DNA of 64,000 nucleotides from Phylloscopus collybita. Taxonomy: Eukaryota > Chordata > Aves > Passeriformes > Phylloscopidae. Position numbers and translations under genes: made by a program. This document shows, in pieces, positions 38,201-50,300 of the stretch. Location: assembly GCA_027886175.1 (NCBI GenBank), contig JAJNNQ010000026.1, positions 13,449,501 through 13,513,500 on the forward strand. Reading direction: 5' to 3'. How positions within the stretch are numbered: position 1 is the stretch's first letter; each line of letters starts with the position of its first letter. The notes beneath the pieces are model-generated. The model worked only from the letters and a program-made list of their open reading frames with translations. It did not search any database and had not been told where the DNA came from.

Positions 38201-41200
38201 TCAGTTTCATACACAGTCACGTTTGGGAGATGGCTAAAATTGGTTACGAATAATTGGCTTTGTAAAATATTCCTGAAATTTTCTGCTGTAATTTTTCAAT
38301 TCCTAACTTTTGGGAAAAATGAATCTGTATAGAGAAACCTGTCAGAGGAAACCTGGTTCCTTAAATATATGTGTAAGTGTGGGCAACTTGTGATAGCATA
38401 TGAGATTGTTTTGACTGATGTGCCAGAGCAAATATAAAATGAACTTTGTTGCTTTGTAGTAATAAAAAACAAATCATGTCTAATATTACAGTAGTATCCA
38501 GCAAGCCCAAGCAAAGTTAACTTGCAGTTTTGGTGGGCAATGGACTAATAAGATCCTTGTTCCTAGGTCAATTGTAACTATGCTGCACTGGACTACCTCA
38601 ATGAGTGAAAAGCTCATCTTGATATTTATACTCCAGCCTAGCTTTAAAGCATTGTATAAACAATAATCATCACACGGAGTTACCTAACACAGGTAATATC
38701 TCATTTTATATAGCAAGAAGCTCAAAGAACCAGATGAAGCTGTTTGACTGAGGAGACAAAAAGCCAGCATCACTCATTTCTTTAAACACATGATGCTTGT
38801 CTTCCTTTGTTCGTATTGACTCACCATGACTTGAGGAACAGAAACATCATGTTACTGCATCATTTTCCTGCTCTCTGTAGCAACATTTGGAGATACAGAA
38901 GGGTGTTTACAAATCCAGGGACATGAAAACGCTTTTGAACATACAGACTCACACTTGCAGCATCTCCCCACCGCCTCTTTTAAGTGAGTTTTAGCATTTT
39001 GGTTCAAAGTGATAGTTGAAAAAATTCAGCAAAATTTGTGCTCTTTAAAGTTTGTTGTGAGCATCTAGCACTTTCGTGGAAACAAAGTGAAACTTAGAAT
39101 AAGACCAATTCATCTGGACAATTTTAAATACGGTGCAATTCCAGCAACAAGTAGTAAAGTCTTTAATTCTTGGGAAGAATGCTTCTGCCCAAAAGAAGGG
39201 ATAAAACAGGTTTGCATACAGCAAAGTAAGCCTCTCAAGTCCCCACCATCCAAAGGCAGGAAAGGCTGTGCAAGATGGGTACAGAGGCAGCAGGGAGAGA
39301 GGGATACACTATTACACACACCTGAGTGCTCAGTCTTGTGTTGAGGACACCACTTGCCACACAGAAATGAATGAGCACAGCTCCAGGCTGCAGCTGGGGA
39401 CTGCAGCTCACAGGAAGGTCCTGTCTAGCACGAGATCCTAGAAGATTACATGGCCTTTTCAGCAGCCTAATGCTGTCCCCTGCTCCAGGCTCTCCTGCGC
39501 CCACTGGGGCAGTGAGGAGACCCTGTGCAGGTCCCTGAGCCCAGCACAAGGGTGAGCCTCTGGCAGCACAGCCTGAGAGTGAAGAAAGGGCAAAATGAAT
39601 GAGATGCAACCAGGACTTGTGAGGTTTGGCTGGTGCTGCATAAACTCATCCATTTATCTATGCATCAAAATCTTCATAAACCACACCCTACAATTTCAGC
39701 AAAGGAACTCACCTAAAATGAGTTGATTTCATGAGCTAAATTAGCCCACTGTCTAGAACAAAGACAAGCATCTAGTGTGGTACCAGCCATTCCACATTTG
39801 CATCAATTATGCTGAGCCCAGCTGAAACTCAGACTTCTGGCAACAAGGCACTGAGCCACCTTTTGCTCACAAAATAATGCAGCGGCTTACATTCAGTGGA
39901 GATTTGTGATTACAAATTGCATTAATGTAGATCTATTGTGTCACTTCTGAATATCAACAACCTAAATACCTAGGTAACCTACAGTTACAAACATGCTGCA
40001 GAAAAAAACAATCGTATTTTTTTAAGTGGTGCTAGAAAGGCACCAATTAAGAATGTAGACTTAGCTTTGTAAATTCAGCTTTGAAAACTGGCCATTAAAA
40101 TTTTACTGAGTTTTAAGAAGAAAGGAAGAACAATTTACTAAAATGAGTAAACAACTTCTCTTTGATGTCAGGAATGGAAAGTTGAATTGAAATGACAAAG
40201 TTGGTAAGAAGTAGCAGGAAAACATAGATAAGTCAGCTTGTGTAATATGAGATGTTTTGTTGCTTCCAGACTTAATAAAGGACTTTATAATTTCAGGCTT
40301 TAAGTAATTATAACTTTATTGAAAAAGTTATCACTATGGATTTTCCCATTTGTCTGAAAACACGCATCTGCAGAGATTTTAATATAAATCCTAGATTAAT
40401 TACTTTCATTTAAATTCCATGTATATTTCAATATGGAGTATCTGAGTGAAGCATCATTTCTTAAGAGATGACAATACTGAATCACAATTATGAGAGCGTT
40501 TAATGGGCCAGGTCCATGACTCTCATGTCTTGCAGCAAACAACCTTCAACATTTATGTGTATATACAGTTACATTTATGAAAGCAATTTAAAAATGCTTT
40601 AACACAGATATCTTTTTAGATAGAACTTGTAAAAATCTATTCTCATACTTCATATGGCTTTTCTAGTCACGTGTCGAGCAGAAGTAGTTCAGGGAAGTAC
40701 TGAAAAGTATTAGACCTTTCAACAAGATAACAACAGAGAAGATGAAAAGGCAACTCAAAAAAATTACACCAATTGCAGTCACAGATGTATCATAGAAAGT
40801 GATTTTTGTCACAAATTCTGGCACAGCACCAATGTAAGATACCATTTTGCAGTACACTCCACAGCCCTACAGATTATCATCAGAGTTCTTCATGCCCACA
40901 TTCCTTTAAATGCCATTAATACAGTTATTTAAATTGTAAAAAAATACACATCAAAATAAACATGGGGATGTGGATGGGTTTTCTACATACCTCCACAGAG
41001 GTCAGGCTTTCTGCCACCTCAAACAGACATCATAACATGGATTTACACTACGAAGTGCTTCTTTGAAGTCATATTGGCTTCTTCAGAAGGACTAGCTTAC
41101 CGAGTAAATAGCAGCAGAATTCAGGATTCCTTCTGGATACAAGCTCACTGAAGGCAGCCTACCTGCATCTCTGCATCTTTACAGAGCCAGAAGACCACGG

Positions 41201-42214
41201 GCTTCACCTTCAGAGTTTGTTTTGCTTCATCTTTTGAGGCATGAGTTGTCTCCTGACAGTATTTTTGCCTCTTGCCAAATCTATTTACCACTCTCCTGTT
41301 TCACCTCCTTCTCTTTTCCACAGCTACCAAAAGTGATCTTGCAGGAGTCAGAGAAGAAAAAAGAAAGGATGCAAAAGTCAGAAGAGAAGGGGAAATGAAA
41401 AATGAAATGGGAGGCTCCTGGGAAAGGAGGTGCAGACAAACTAGGGAGAATATTTTTTTTAACTGGGACACTGACAGCCCAGTTAATTTTGTGTAAGGCT
41501 TTGTTATTCAAAATGATGAGCATTTTGTTACAATTCAGTACACTTACTTAATGTTGCTTCCACTCTGTTCATTAACAGCTCTCTCCTGGATTACTAATCC
41601 ACAAGGCCTTCAACTATTGGTTTTGAACAGCTCATCTTCCAGCCTCAATGCTTGATCATCCTAGAATGCTTAGGTACCTCCCGAGCAGGAAACACCTTCA
41701 TGTTAATTATATTAAATGTCTGAGCTGAAGCCTGCCAAGCAGTTCTGAACACAGTAAACCAGGCACAGACTTTGTGATGAGTAAAAACAATGTGCTCCTA
41801 TAATGGAGTCATTACACGTAAAGAAAAATCCTCAGAAAAAAACTAAATAAGGTCTTAACTTTGAGGAAGCTGGTTACAACAAACTATTTCTATCTCTGGC
41901 ACTGATCTATGGCCACACCTCTATAAAAGAAATAAGTTTATCTTGTCTCTTAGATTTAACAAACAGCCAGAGCAGAGGTGGATAATCTCAATGCACATGC
42001 ACTTCTGCGTGAAAACAAGTTTGATTTGTCCACCACAAGCATAAACTTTCAGCCACACCCACTCTTCTCTTTGGGTCAAGTCTATAATTAATGAAAGCTC
42101 CCTCTCCATGTGACAAGCAAATTTTTATATCATCCCCCTTATCTCTGACTAAAGATGCCATCTATAAAAGTATAAGATTACTATGGTAGTGTTTGAAGCT
42201 GATTTAGGAATAAA

Positions 42215-42520
42215 AACTTGAGAGAGCGAATTCGCTCTTAATAGCCCGCAGCTACAGCATCACATATTCTTATGTGTACCTGGGCTGGTCTGTACCGAGC
42301 AGGAGCAGCCTCCACGGTGTTCACTGAAGGAAGGAATTTTCATTGCAGTAAATGTCATGCTTCAGCTCTTTGTCATCGAGAGATGAATTGTTTCAGTGCA
42401 GCACTCGGTGACAAACCGCATTGCTCAAGTGTGTGCGAATACCATCTAAGGGATTCTGACACTTTGCGGGCGCTCAGTGTGCGAGCTGCTGAAAGCTTCG
42501 CGTTTTAAAATGTCCACGTG
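42215..42520. promoter_or_regulatory. CpG-bearing block with a 16-bp palindrome; candidate regulatory element
   Basis: Unlike its AT-rich, CpG-poor surroundings, this interval carries about a dozen CpGs within 300 bases. It also has a perfect 16-base palindrome (AGAGCGAATTCGCTCT, 42223-42238) and a CACGTG E-box near 42515. Retained CpGs in intronic DNA can mark an unmethylated regulatory element or a recent insertion. I recognise no repeat family here. A 78-codon open frame within it has no family resemblance. Confidence 0.35.
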
Positions 42521-45420
42521 ACCATTTAAAAACAAACAAAAACCCAACACCTCCGCATACAAGGTTTTCTGGTGTTATTTTGGAGCCAAAGGTGTTCGTA
42601 CCGTCCCAGTGTCTCAGTAGGTTGAGTAGCTCACTTTGGCTCTGGGTCTTATGCAAGGCGTCTAATTGACAGTTGAGTACAAAGAGTCATTAAGTAAACA
42701 TCTCGAATCACAAAAAATAATTCTACTACCATTTCAATTGCATTTTAATTTTAAAACAGTTCACACAGTAAACTTTATCCTAAAGCATCATGTGGTACAA
42801 ATGTATTATGAGCCCTGGACTTTACACACAAAATGCAAGTCGTTCTGGAGCCAGTTCAAAGACTGATTTATGTCATCTAGGATGTCCTATTTACAATAGC
42901 TGACTACAGAGTCATCTGCCTGCAACTCTGTAGTTACCTGCTAAAACCTTCTATTTTAATTTCTGCATTTGCCTACTTTCAACCCTCTGAGGGCTAGAAC
43001 CAGTTTCACAAGGCATTTATCTCATCATTTGTGACCCAGATGGGGCAACTCATTCACAAGGGACAAGAAATCAGAATCTCCCACAGATAAAGCCTCAGTA
43101 TCTGGGGGCAAAACATTTTTGATACTCAGTTTGAGACAGCAAAGTATTTTGTCTTGGTAATATTTCAAAGTATAATGTAACCCCCTCCTTTCTTAACAAT
43201 ATTCCCACAGCTAAAGGAGACACAAAACCCTAGGTAATCTCCAAAAGGGAGCATGAGTAAACAACTGAGGTAATCAACACTCTCTTACTAGAAACAGTTA
43301 TGCAAGGGAAAAGAAAGAAAGCCATCGTGTTTTCATTGTATCACACGCACAGTGACACAGGAGACTATTTCAAAATCTTTGGACCCAGTCTCCAAACTAA
43401 GACCTTCAAGCATTCTAAAAGCCTCCTCTGGGCTACTGTTTGCAGTAAATGCACACTTGAAGATGCAGTCAACCTGGCAGCAGACCTTTAGGACTGCAAA
43501 GTTTCTTCCCACAGAGATACAGACCCTGAAATCTCTGTCAAGGGATACTCATTAACTATAATGCAGAACTGTACTTTTTTCTGTCCTTAAATGTTATAAT
43601 ACCGACTTCAAAGCAGTCAAGGATCAGGAAGAGGTAACTAAGGATGCCAAATAATTCCTAAGTATTTCATGTTTATTTTTGAGATAGATAATCTCATTGG
43701 TTTAAATGTTATAAAATAGTAAATTTTAGATGTATAAATAAATGGCATGCTATTGCAGAAGCATCGTAAAGAAATGGACTTCCTGAAAGACCTCAGCTGA
43801 TATGCTTCCATCAGAAGGCAGCACTGTAGCCTGGTCTGTAAGTCTATTAATTATAAATCTTTAACATAAAAAAGATAAATTAAACACACCATTTTCTATT
43901 AATGTTTTCATTAATTAACAGGAAAAAAAAAAAAACAAAACAGGAGCTACAGGAACAAGAGGACACAGAAGTCTTGGTTTCCTTAAGGAGAACCAGTTCA
44001 ACATAATTTTAATAACTCAGCCTCTCACTAATTAAAACATTTTTAGGAACTTCAGAACAACAATGGCTGTACCTGGCAGCAAGACCCCATATCCTTCTCA
44101 AGCAATGGTCTATGAGGTAAGTTCAGTTGTTCAAAATAACTTACACAAGTATTCCCAATACTCCACTTCCTTAAGGATGTGTCAGAAGTGTAATGAAAAT
44201 GGAGGCAGTGAACACGACTCAAGCTTTACTAATTTCAGTTCAAAAATCTAGAATTAACAACCTGCATTTTACACATCCATCTCATTATGGGTGCGAAATC
44301 AGCTCGTTCATTAAAAGTTTATTTTCTTACCACATAAGTCTGTATAATATAAGTATTAGCCCAAAATCATTTTTATCCTCACAGTATTGATCAGAACTCA
44401 CAAAACAGGTTAAAATGAAATGTCAGTCTCCTACCATAAAGTTTCCAGCTAAGGTATAGCTGGTATGGCCAAATGCCTCCCTGTGTTCATTGGCACAAAA
44501 CAAATTAATAAAAGCAGTTGTGGTGAAGATGGAAACCCTCTAGAAGATAAATACAAGAAGGATCAAACAAAACTGCTTGTGTTATACTCTGCTTTTCTTT
44601 TGCTTGATTCTATGTCCTTAGTCATTCTTTTTTAGTGCTCTACTAGGCAAATGCTCAAAGAGTTGGCTCAAAATTCAGTTTTACTATAAAAACTTTGGCA
44701 GGCATTTAGCAAACTATTTCTGTGCAAAGGCTCTTCTCATCCCTAGTAAAAAGGCACACCGTTCCCCCTTGGCTTTGTCAGCCACATGCAGCCACAGTTC
44801 TGCACTGCACTCTGTACACAGGGACAAGAAGGCAGAGTTGCCCTTGAAAGTCTGGGCAGACTGAACCACAGACTGCAACACCAGAAGATGCAAGAGGACT
44901 GAAGGGCTTTGTTTTACACCTAACTTTTTGAACTAGAACTGTCTGTCCTCCTCAACCCTCACCTTTATTATTAAATTGTAATTTGGGCTAGATTAAAGGA
45001 CAGTAGAGCAGCATAAAAAGGAGGGTGCAAAACTAACCAAAATAAATACATTTGGGACAGATTATTGAGCAGATGTAAATTATGAGACTGTTCCAGCATG
45101 TGAGACATAAATTAGAGTGGAAGAAGTAAAACACTTCTGAAAGTATAAGAGATGAAGGAGTGTGAGGACTTCTTCAACAATTAACAGAAGAAGGACTCCT
45201 CAAACCATTTTTAAAATCAGGTATTTCTTCTTCTTGGAGGAAATGGAAAGAAGTTTCAGGGAAAATTAATCTGTATAAACATTAAAAAATTGTCTGCAGT
45301 GATTCAAGCTTTTGCAAGTTGCTGTTTTCTGTTGCACTTGTTCTATGTAGGTGCCATGTAAAAATTCAAACTCAAATACTAAGTAATACAATGTAATCAA
45401 CAGGTAAACTGCATTAAAGC

Positions 45421-45495
45421 AAAAAAAAAAAACCAAAAAAACCACAACAACAACAACAAAAAACCAACCAAAAAACCAAACCAAAACAAACAAAC
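45421..45495. repeat. A/C low-complexity tract
   Basis: An A run followed by irregular CCAAAA, CAACAA and CAAA units; minus-strand open frames here are composition artefacts. Confidence 0.9.
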
Positions 45496-46570
45496 AGAGT
45501 AAGAGCTAAAATCTAGTACTATTTCCACTGCAATTATGCTGAGAATCTTTTGAGTCTCACTGTGGTAAGTGCTGGACTAAAAACTGGGTATGTCCAGTAA
45601 GAGGGAAGGGAGGAGACACGATTACACTAAAACTGCAATTTTTAGTGCAATTTCTGCAATTATCCTAACAGTTTCAGCCCAGCAGCTGCTTCATCAGATT
45701 TATCACCACCAAGACCCAGCACCTGCCAGGGAAAACCTGTGGCAGGAGGCACCAACACCACATAACAGCTGGTGTGAATACCAAAGCCACAGAGAGAGGA
45801 CGTGGGCAAGTTTCTGGGAGTCATCCAAGATGGGACACAACATCTGCATCTCTATATGGTCTTTCAAATCAAGATCATGGGACAATAGTGACAGTCACAC
45901 AAACTTGGTGGCATTTCTAGTAACCTCCAGGGTAACAGATGTATCAGTGATAACACTTCACTACTACCTAAGTGATGCAGGACAGCAGGGAATGTCACAC
46001 TGTAGTGAGATATCACCAGCAATTTGCTTGGACATGGATTTGCCTCCAAATTTATGTTTACATGGATTAAGAAATACAAACAGGGAAGTTCAATGAGTAT
46101 TCAAAAAGAAAGCCTACGAGGAAGAAAGAAAACTACAATAAAAAGTTAGACAGCAAAATAAGGTTAGATGTGCAAATCTGTATTTCATTAAAGCATTAAA
46201 AAGACACTATTTAGTTTCTTTTATAAACAAAGTGGGGCAAATTTTTTCTCTAATTATGTGATAAAACATACTGGGCAAAAACAGCCTTTCCTGTTCTTTC
46301 CTAGGCAATATTATTAAGCTCTGAAGTCTAGGATTTATTTTTCCTTGCTCTAAGCTTACTAACTACAAATGTTTTAATTTGTAAAAATTATCAAGGACTT
46401 CTTTAAAACTAAGCTGCAGCTGTGACCTCATGTGCACCCCAGGCAGTTCATTTCAAGACCTTTCAAAGTACAATGTCATTTTTAAATTATTTTTTAAAAA
46501 AATCAGCCTTACACTTCCTTTATTAATTTGCTGATTCCTACCATTAAAGATCCTGTGTGGGTTATAAAGA

Positions 46571-46622
46571 TATATAAAACAATGTTTTATGAACAATGTT
46601 TATTGTTCATCAGCTTTATATA
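46571..46622. repeat. extended hairpin (two nested inverted repeats)
   Basis: The inner stem ATGAACAAT (46589-46597) pairs with ATTGTTCAT (46602-46610) around the loop GTTT. The outer stem TATATAAA (46571-46578) pairs with TTTATATA (46615-46622). The arms are joined by unpaired bases on both sides, giving a hairpin of about 52 bases. Confidence 0.7.
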
Positions 46623-46850
46623 AGAAAAAAATATTTTTGTTGGCAACCTGGATTATTTCATAGTGACTTTTCTGATTCCAAGTCACAGCTGTTTTTTTTC
46701 TTTCCTCTGTCTTCCAGATTATGTACATGCATAAAACTCACCACACGTTTAACTATCAAGGCTCTTCCACCAATTTTTTCCAACCACAAAGCAATATAAC
46801 AAATATTTCAGTGAATTACAAACCATTAACTATGAATAAGCACCTAAGGG

Positions 46851-47366
46851 TGTGCACTGGGTCTGGCTGGAATGGAGTTAATTTTCTTCACAGCATCTCA
46901 TATGGTCCTCTATTTTACATTAAAACAAACAAAAAAACACATCAACATTTCAGCTATTGCTGAATGGCGTTTGTACAGCACCAAGCTTTATCAATCTCTC
47001 ATACATTCTCCCCAGCAAGTGGGCTGGGAGGGAGCAGCTGACCCAAAATGATCAAAGGGATGGATATTCCACAGCATGTAACACCATGCCCAGCAGTACA
47101 AACTCTGTTTTTGTGATGGGGGATGTTTTTCCAAAGTAGCTGCTGCTCAGACACTGGCTGGGCACTGGTCTGCTGGTAGAATTATTGAGGGACTGTGCAT
47201 CAGTTGGGATTGGTTTTCCTCTCCTTTGCTTATAAAGATACCCTTGTCTTGACCCATGAGTTTTTCTTGCTTTTGCTCTTCCAATTCTCTTCCCCATCCC
47301 ACCGACGGGGAGGAATGAGCAAAGTGGGTGGGTGCCTAATTGCTGGCCAAGGTCAACCCATCACCA
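46851..47366 (+). mobile_element. solo LTR of an avian ERVL-type endogenous retrovirus (decayed)
   Basis: It starts with TGTGCACTGGGTCTGGCTGG followed by AATGGAGTTAATTTTCTTCA. It continues with the GACCCAAAATGATCAAAGGG and ATGGATATTCCACAGCATGT block, then the TATAAAGATA area with CTTGTCTTGACCCATGAGTT, the CTTCCAATTCTCTTCCCCAT area, and ends near CAACCCATCACCA. This is the order of the common avian ERVL LTR. No internal retroviral sequence flanks it and no target-site duplication is obvious. It is shorter than a full LTR owing to internal deletions, and is non-functional. Confidence 0.85.
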
Positions 47367-50300
47367 AGTAAAAACCTTCTCACGGGGCTGGGATTGGGAT
47401 TCCTCCGCAGTAAGATGTCCTCAGGAGATTACCTATGTTCCAAGGCCTATTTATGAAATTCATACCATTTCTCGGTTTTCACACAAAAATTTACACTGCT
47501 CTGGTTTTACTTTACAATGCTATCATGCTGGATTTATTTCCTTCACTTAAAGCAAACATGTTTTAATTCAATCCTGTGTAACTGCTCTAAACAGAAAAAG
47601 AAAAAAAAGATACCAGAGTTAAATCAGTACTGGGCATAAATAAACTCCAGTAGAAGAATACATACTTGATGAGCTTGTTGTAACAGTACCTATGCATTCA
47701 ATATTCTTCATGTATAGCTTAATGCTCTTTGCATTGAGGTCATAAACGACAAAACACACCCAAAATTTCAGTTTTCTCATGAGCATGTGACCCCAGTCTG
47801 CCATATGGATAGAGCAAGTGGTTTCAGAAGGTGCCTATGCACTACATATCAGCAGCAAAGCTAAGTAATACATTAAAAAAATTCCATTCTCCTATTTGTG
47901 GTTGTCCACAGGCACACACATGAATAATAACAAAGAAATAATCAGTTAACTCAGAAATGGGAAGGGAAAGGAAGAGTTCAAGGAGTGTTTTGCTGAATAT
48001 ACCATCAAATCTGAGTGCCTTCAGAAAACGTGTAGTATTTCATGAATGTGGAACTGTAAAACAGTCCTTCGGACCTCTTAAGTAAGAGGCAAATAAGAAA
48101 CTTAAATACAGTTTCTGACCATGCTGGAGGTGCTACTTCCCCAGCAGCCTAGGTCAGTTCAGCAAATCCATCACCCAGAGGACACTTGTTTATAGGCACA
48201 GAGCCTGCTCCCAAGGCTGTCTGCTGGACTACCAACAATACTGACAGGCTGTTTGATGTGGTGGCATGGTGCCAGTCCATCACATCTTAGACCTTAACTC
48301 TCTGAAATCTTCTGTGGAGTGCTCATCTATAATCACTTCATCTTGGAGGATGAGCTGGAAACAGGATCTCCAACACCTGTGAACTCAATTACTGTCTTCC
48401 AAACATTTTCTTGCCATGGGGACTGCTCCTGGGTAGATGTGGGTCTGAAAAGACTCTAATTGGGCCACCCTGTCCCCCCACAAGCGCCTTGCATCTCTAG
48501 ACCATCTCAGAAACCATCTTTTCCTTCCAGGACCGACTCATATTGCCAAAGACTGAAAATATTTACACCCATCAATCCTCCTAAATTCTGCAAATGGTAA
48601 GGAGTCATAGAGAAAGGCAACACCCTTCCTCTGCACAGAGGTAACTTCGGGGCCAAAGGCAGCAGGGTCATGACAGGAACTGAATGGCATCAGCAACATT
48701 TCAAGTCCTGGAGCATTAGTCAGTGTTGCCTGCTGCTCACATACCCTGACATACCCTGGCTTCTCTGCCAAATATAACCTGGCATCCTGGCTTGTGCCAG
48801 CAATGGTACTGGACACCACAGTGATCATAAGAATTACATAACAAGGTATCACAGGGAGGGTAGTGCCCAAATTGTTTCCTTATTGTCCCTTGATTGTGAT
48901 TCAACCCTGGGAGAGATGCATAAGGCACTGGCAGTGCCACAGCACCTGTTCTTCCTCCAGGCACTTTGGAAGCAGGTCACCAACATTCAAAGCAGCCATG
49001 AGCACCAGTGGAAAATATTCATGTTTGCAGTTTTGGGAGGTGCTCACTACTCCTCCAGATGCCCCCAATGACTGTCTTGTTTGTTCATGTGGCCTTCTTC
49101 AGCTTTGTGAACTCCAGTGATAAAGAACCTAAACCAATGGATCTCAGCTTTTTAAAGTGAAGTTAAAAACTACACAAGAACAAGAAACTTCCACTCAGGC
49201 GAGGAGGAGTGTTTCAAACACGGGAAGAAGTCTGCACTTTGTTCCTCTGATAGGAAGCACAAATGGCAGCAGCAAATCTGTGGATCGTTGTGGACATTGC
49301 TAGATTAGAAAGTCCTTATGCAGGTGTCAGTAACCACAGATACATGCATCCCTGAACACAAATGAGGACCACTGCTCAAAAGCAAAACAGACTATTTAGA
49401 ATACATGTGCAGAGAAAAAGGTTCTGCCAAACCCTTGTTCTGAGGAGCTGTTACGGTAGTCATTTCTCTATTTTTGACCAAGTTCTAACACCTCCTGTTA
49501 AAACCTGACACTAAAGTTCAGAAGATGCCATACTCAAAAGACTCTCCAAGTCTTCATATTTACAAGGAAATTACAAGGAAAATTACAAGGAAAAGAGAGA
49601 CAAGTGAGGGCAACCCAGGGAAGACATAAAAAAATGCTAAATCAAGTAAGTATGTCCACATTTTAGTATCCAGTTAGACAGTATTTATTTTCATGACCTT
49701 AACTCTCAATAGCCTTTGTTTCACAGCTGTTTCCCCTGACACTCTTAATGTGACCAGAGAGGTAAAGGCAACCGCATGTGCTCTTCCAACAAACTGAGTA
49801 AGGAGCTACGTGGAAGAGGGGTTCAGAAGTCTTTTCACAAGTAAAAATGACTCAAACACTAAATGGACTATTACACACACTGAGGGAAACAAAAACAAAA
49901 ACAAAACCCCAAATAAACAAAAAAAAGCAGCAACTAGCAAAATCTACCCTTGGAGAAGGACCCTGGGTTTTTTTGACTGTAAAAAAAAGGAAGCACATGT
50001 ATATCACACACATCATGGCCTGCTCCTGCCAACACCTGGCTGCTCACACTTGCTTCATTAGATGACATAAACACTTATTTTGTCATCAGCAGCCGAATTT
50101 ATTTATAATCATCTGCACATGTAATAGACATCCTGCTAGTAAGTAAACTCAGTAAATCAAAATGCACGTGTTAGAATGAATACAATTATTTTGTCTTATA
50201 TCTAAAGTTAATTTATATTTTTAAAATTTATATCAGATTTATTCTACACACCTAGGCTGCAATACAGCCTGTGTATCAGTGAGTTCTCTGGAAATAAATA

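Larger units (their letters stand above)
32271..46850. other. intron 1 segment, mostly unique sequence
   Basis: No gene is supported. Slightly GC-rich patches at 32820-34080, 35110-35460, 39230-39640 and 44750-44900 contain several open frames, but none with recognisable features. One minus-strand frame near 32860 carries VPQGS, which could be a very old reverse-transcriptase relic. A 9-bp stem with a 4-base loop (CTCAGAGCC/GGCTCTGAG) lies at 34038-34059. An open frame of 168 codons at 45590-46096 starts with ATG but has no family resemblance. Confidence 0.5.
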
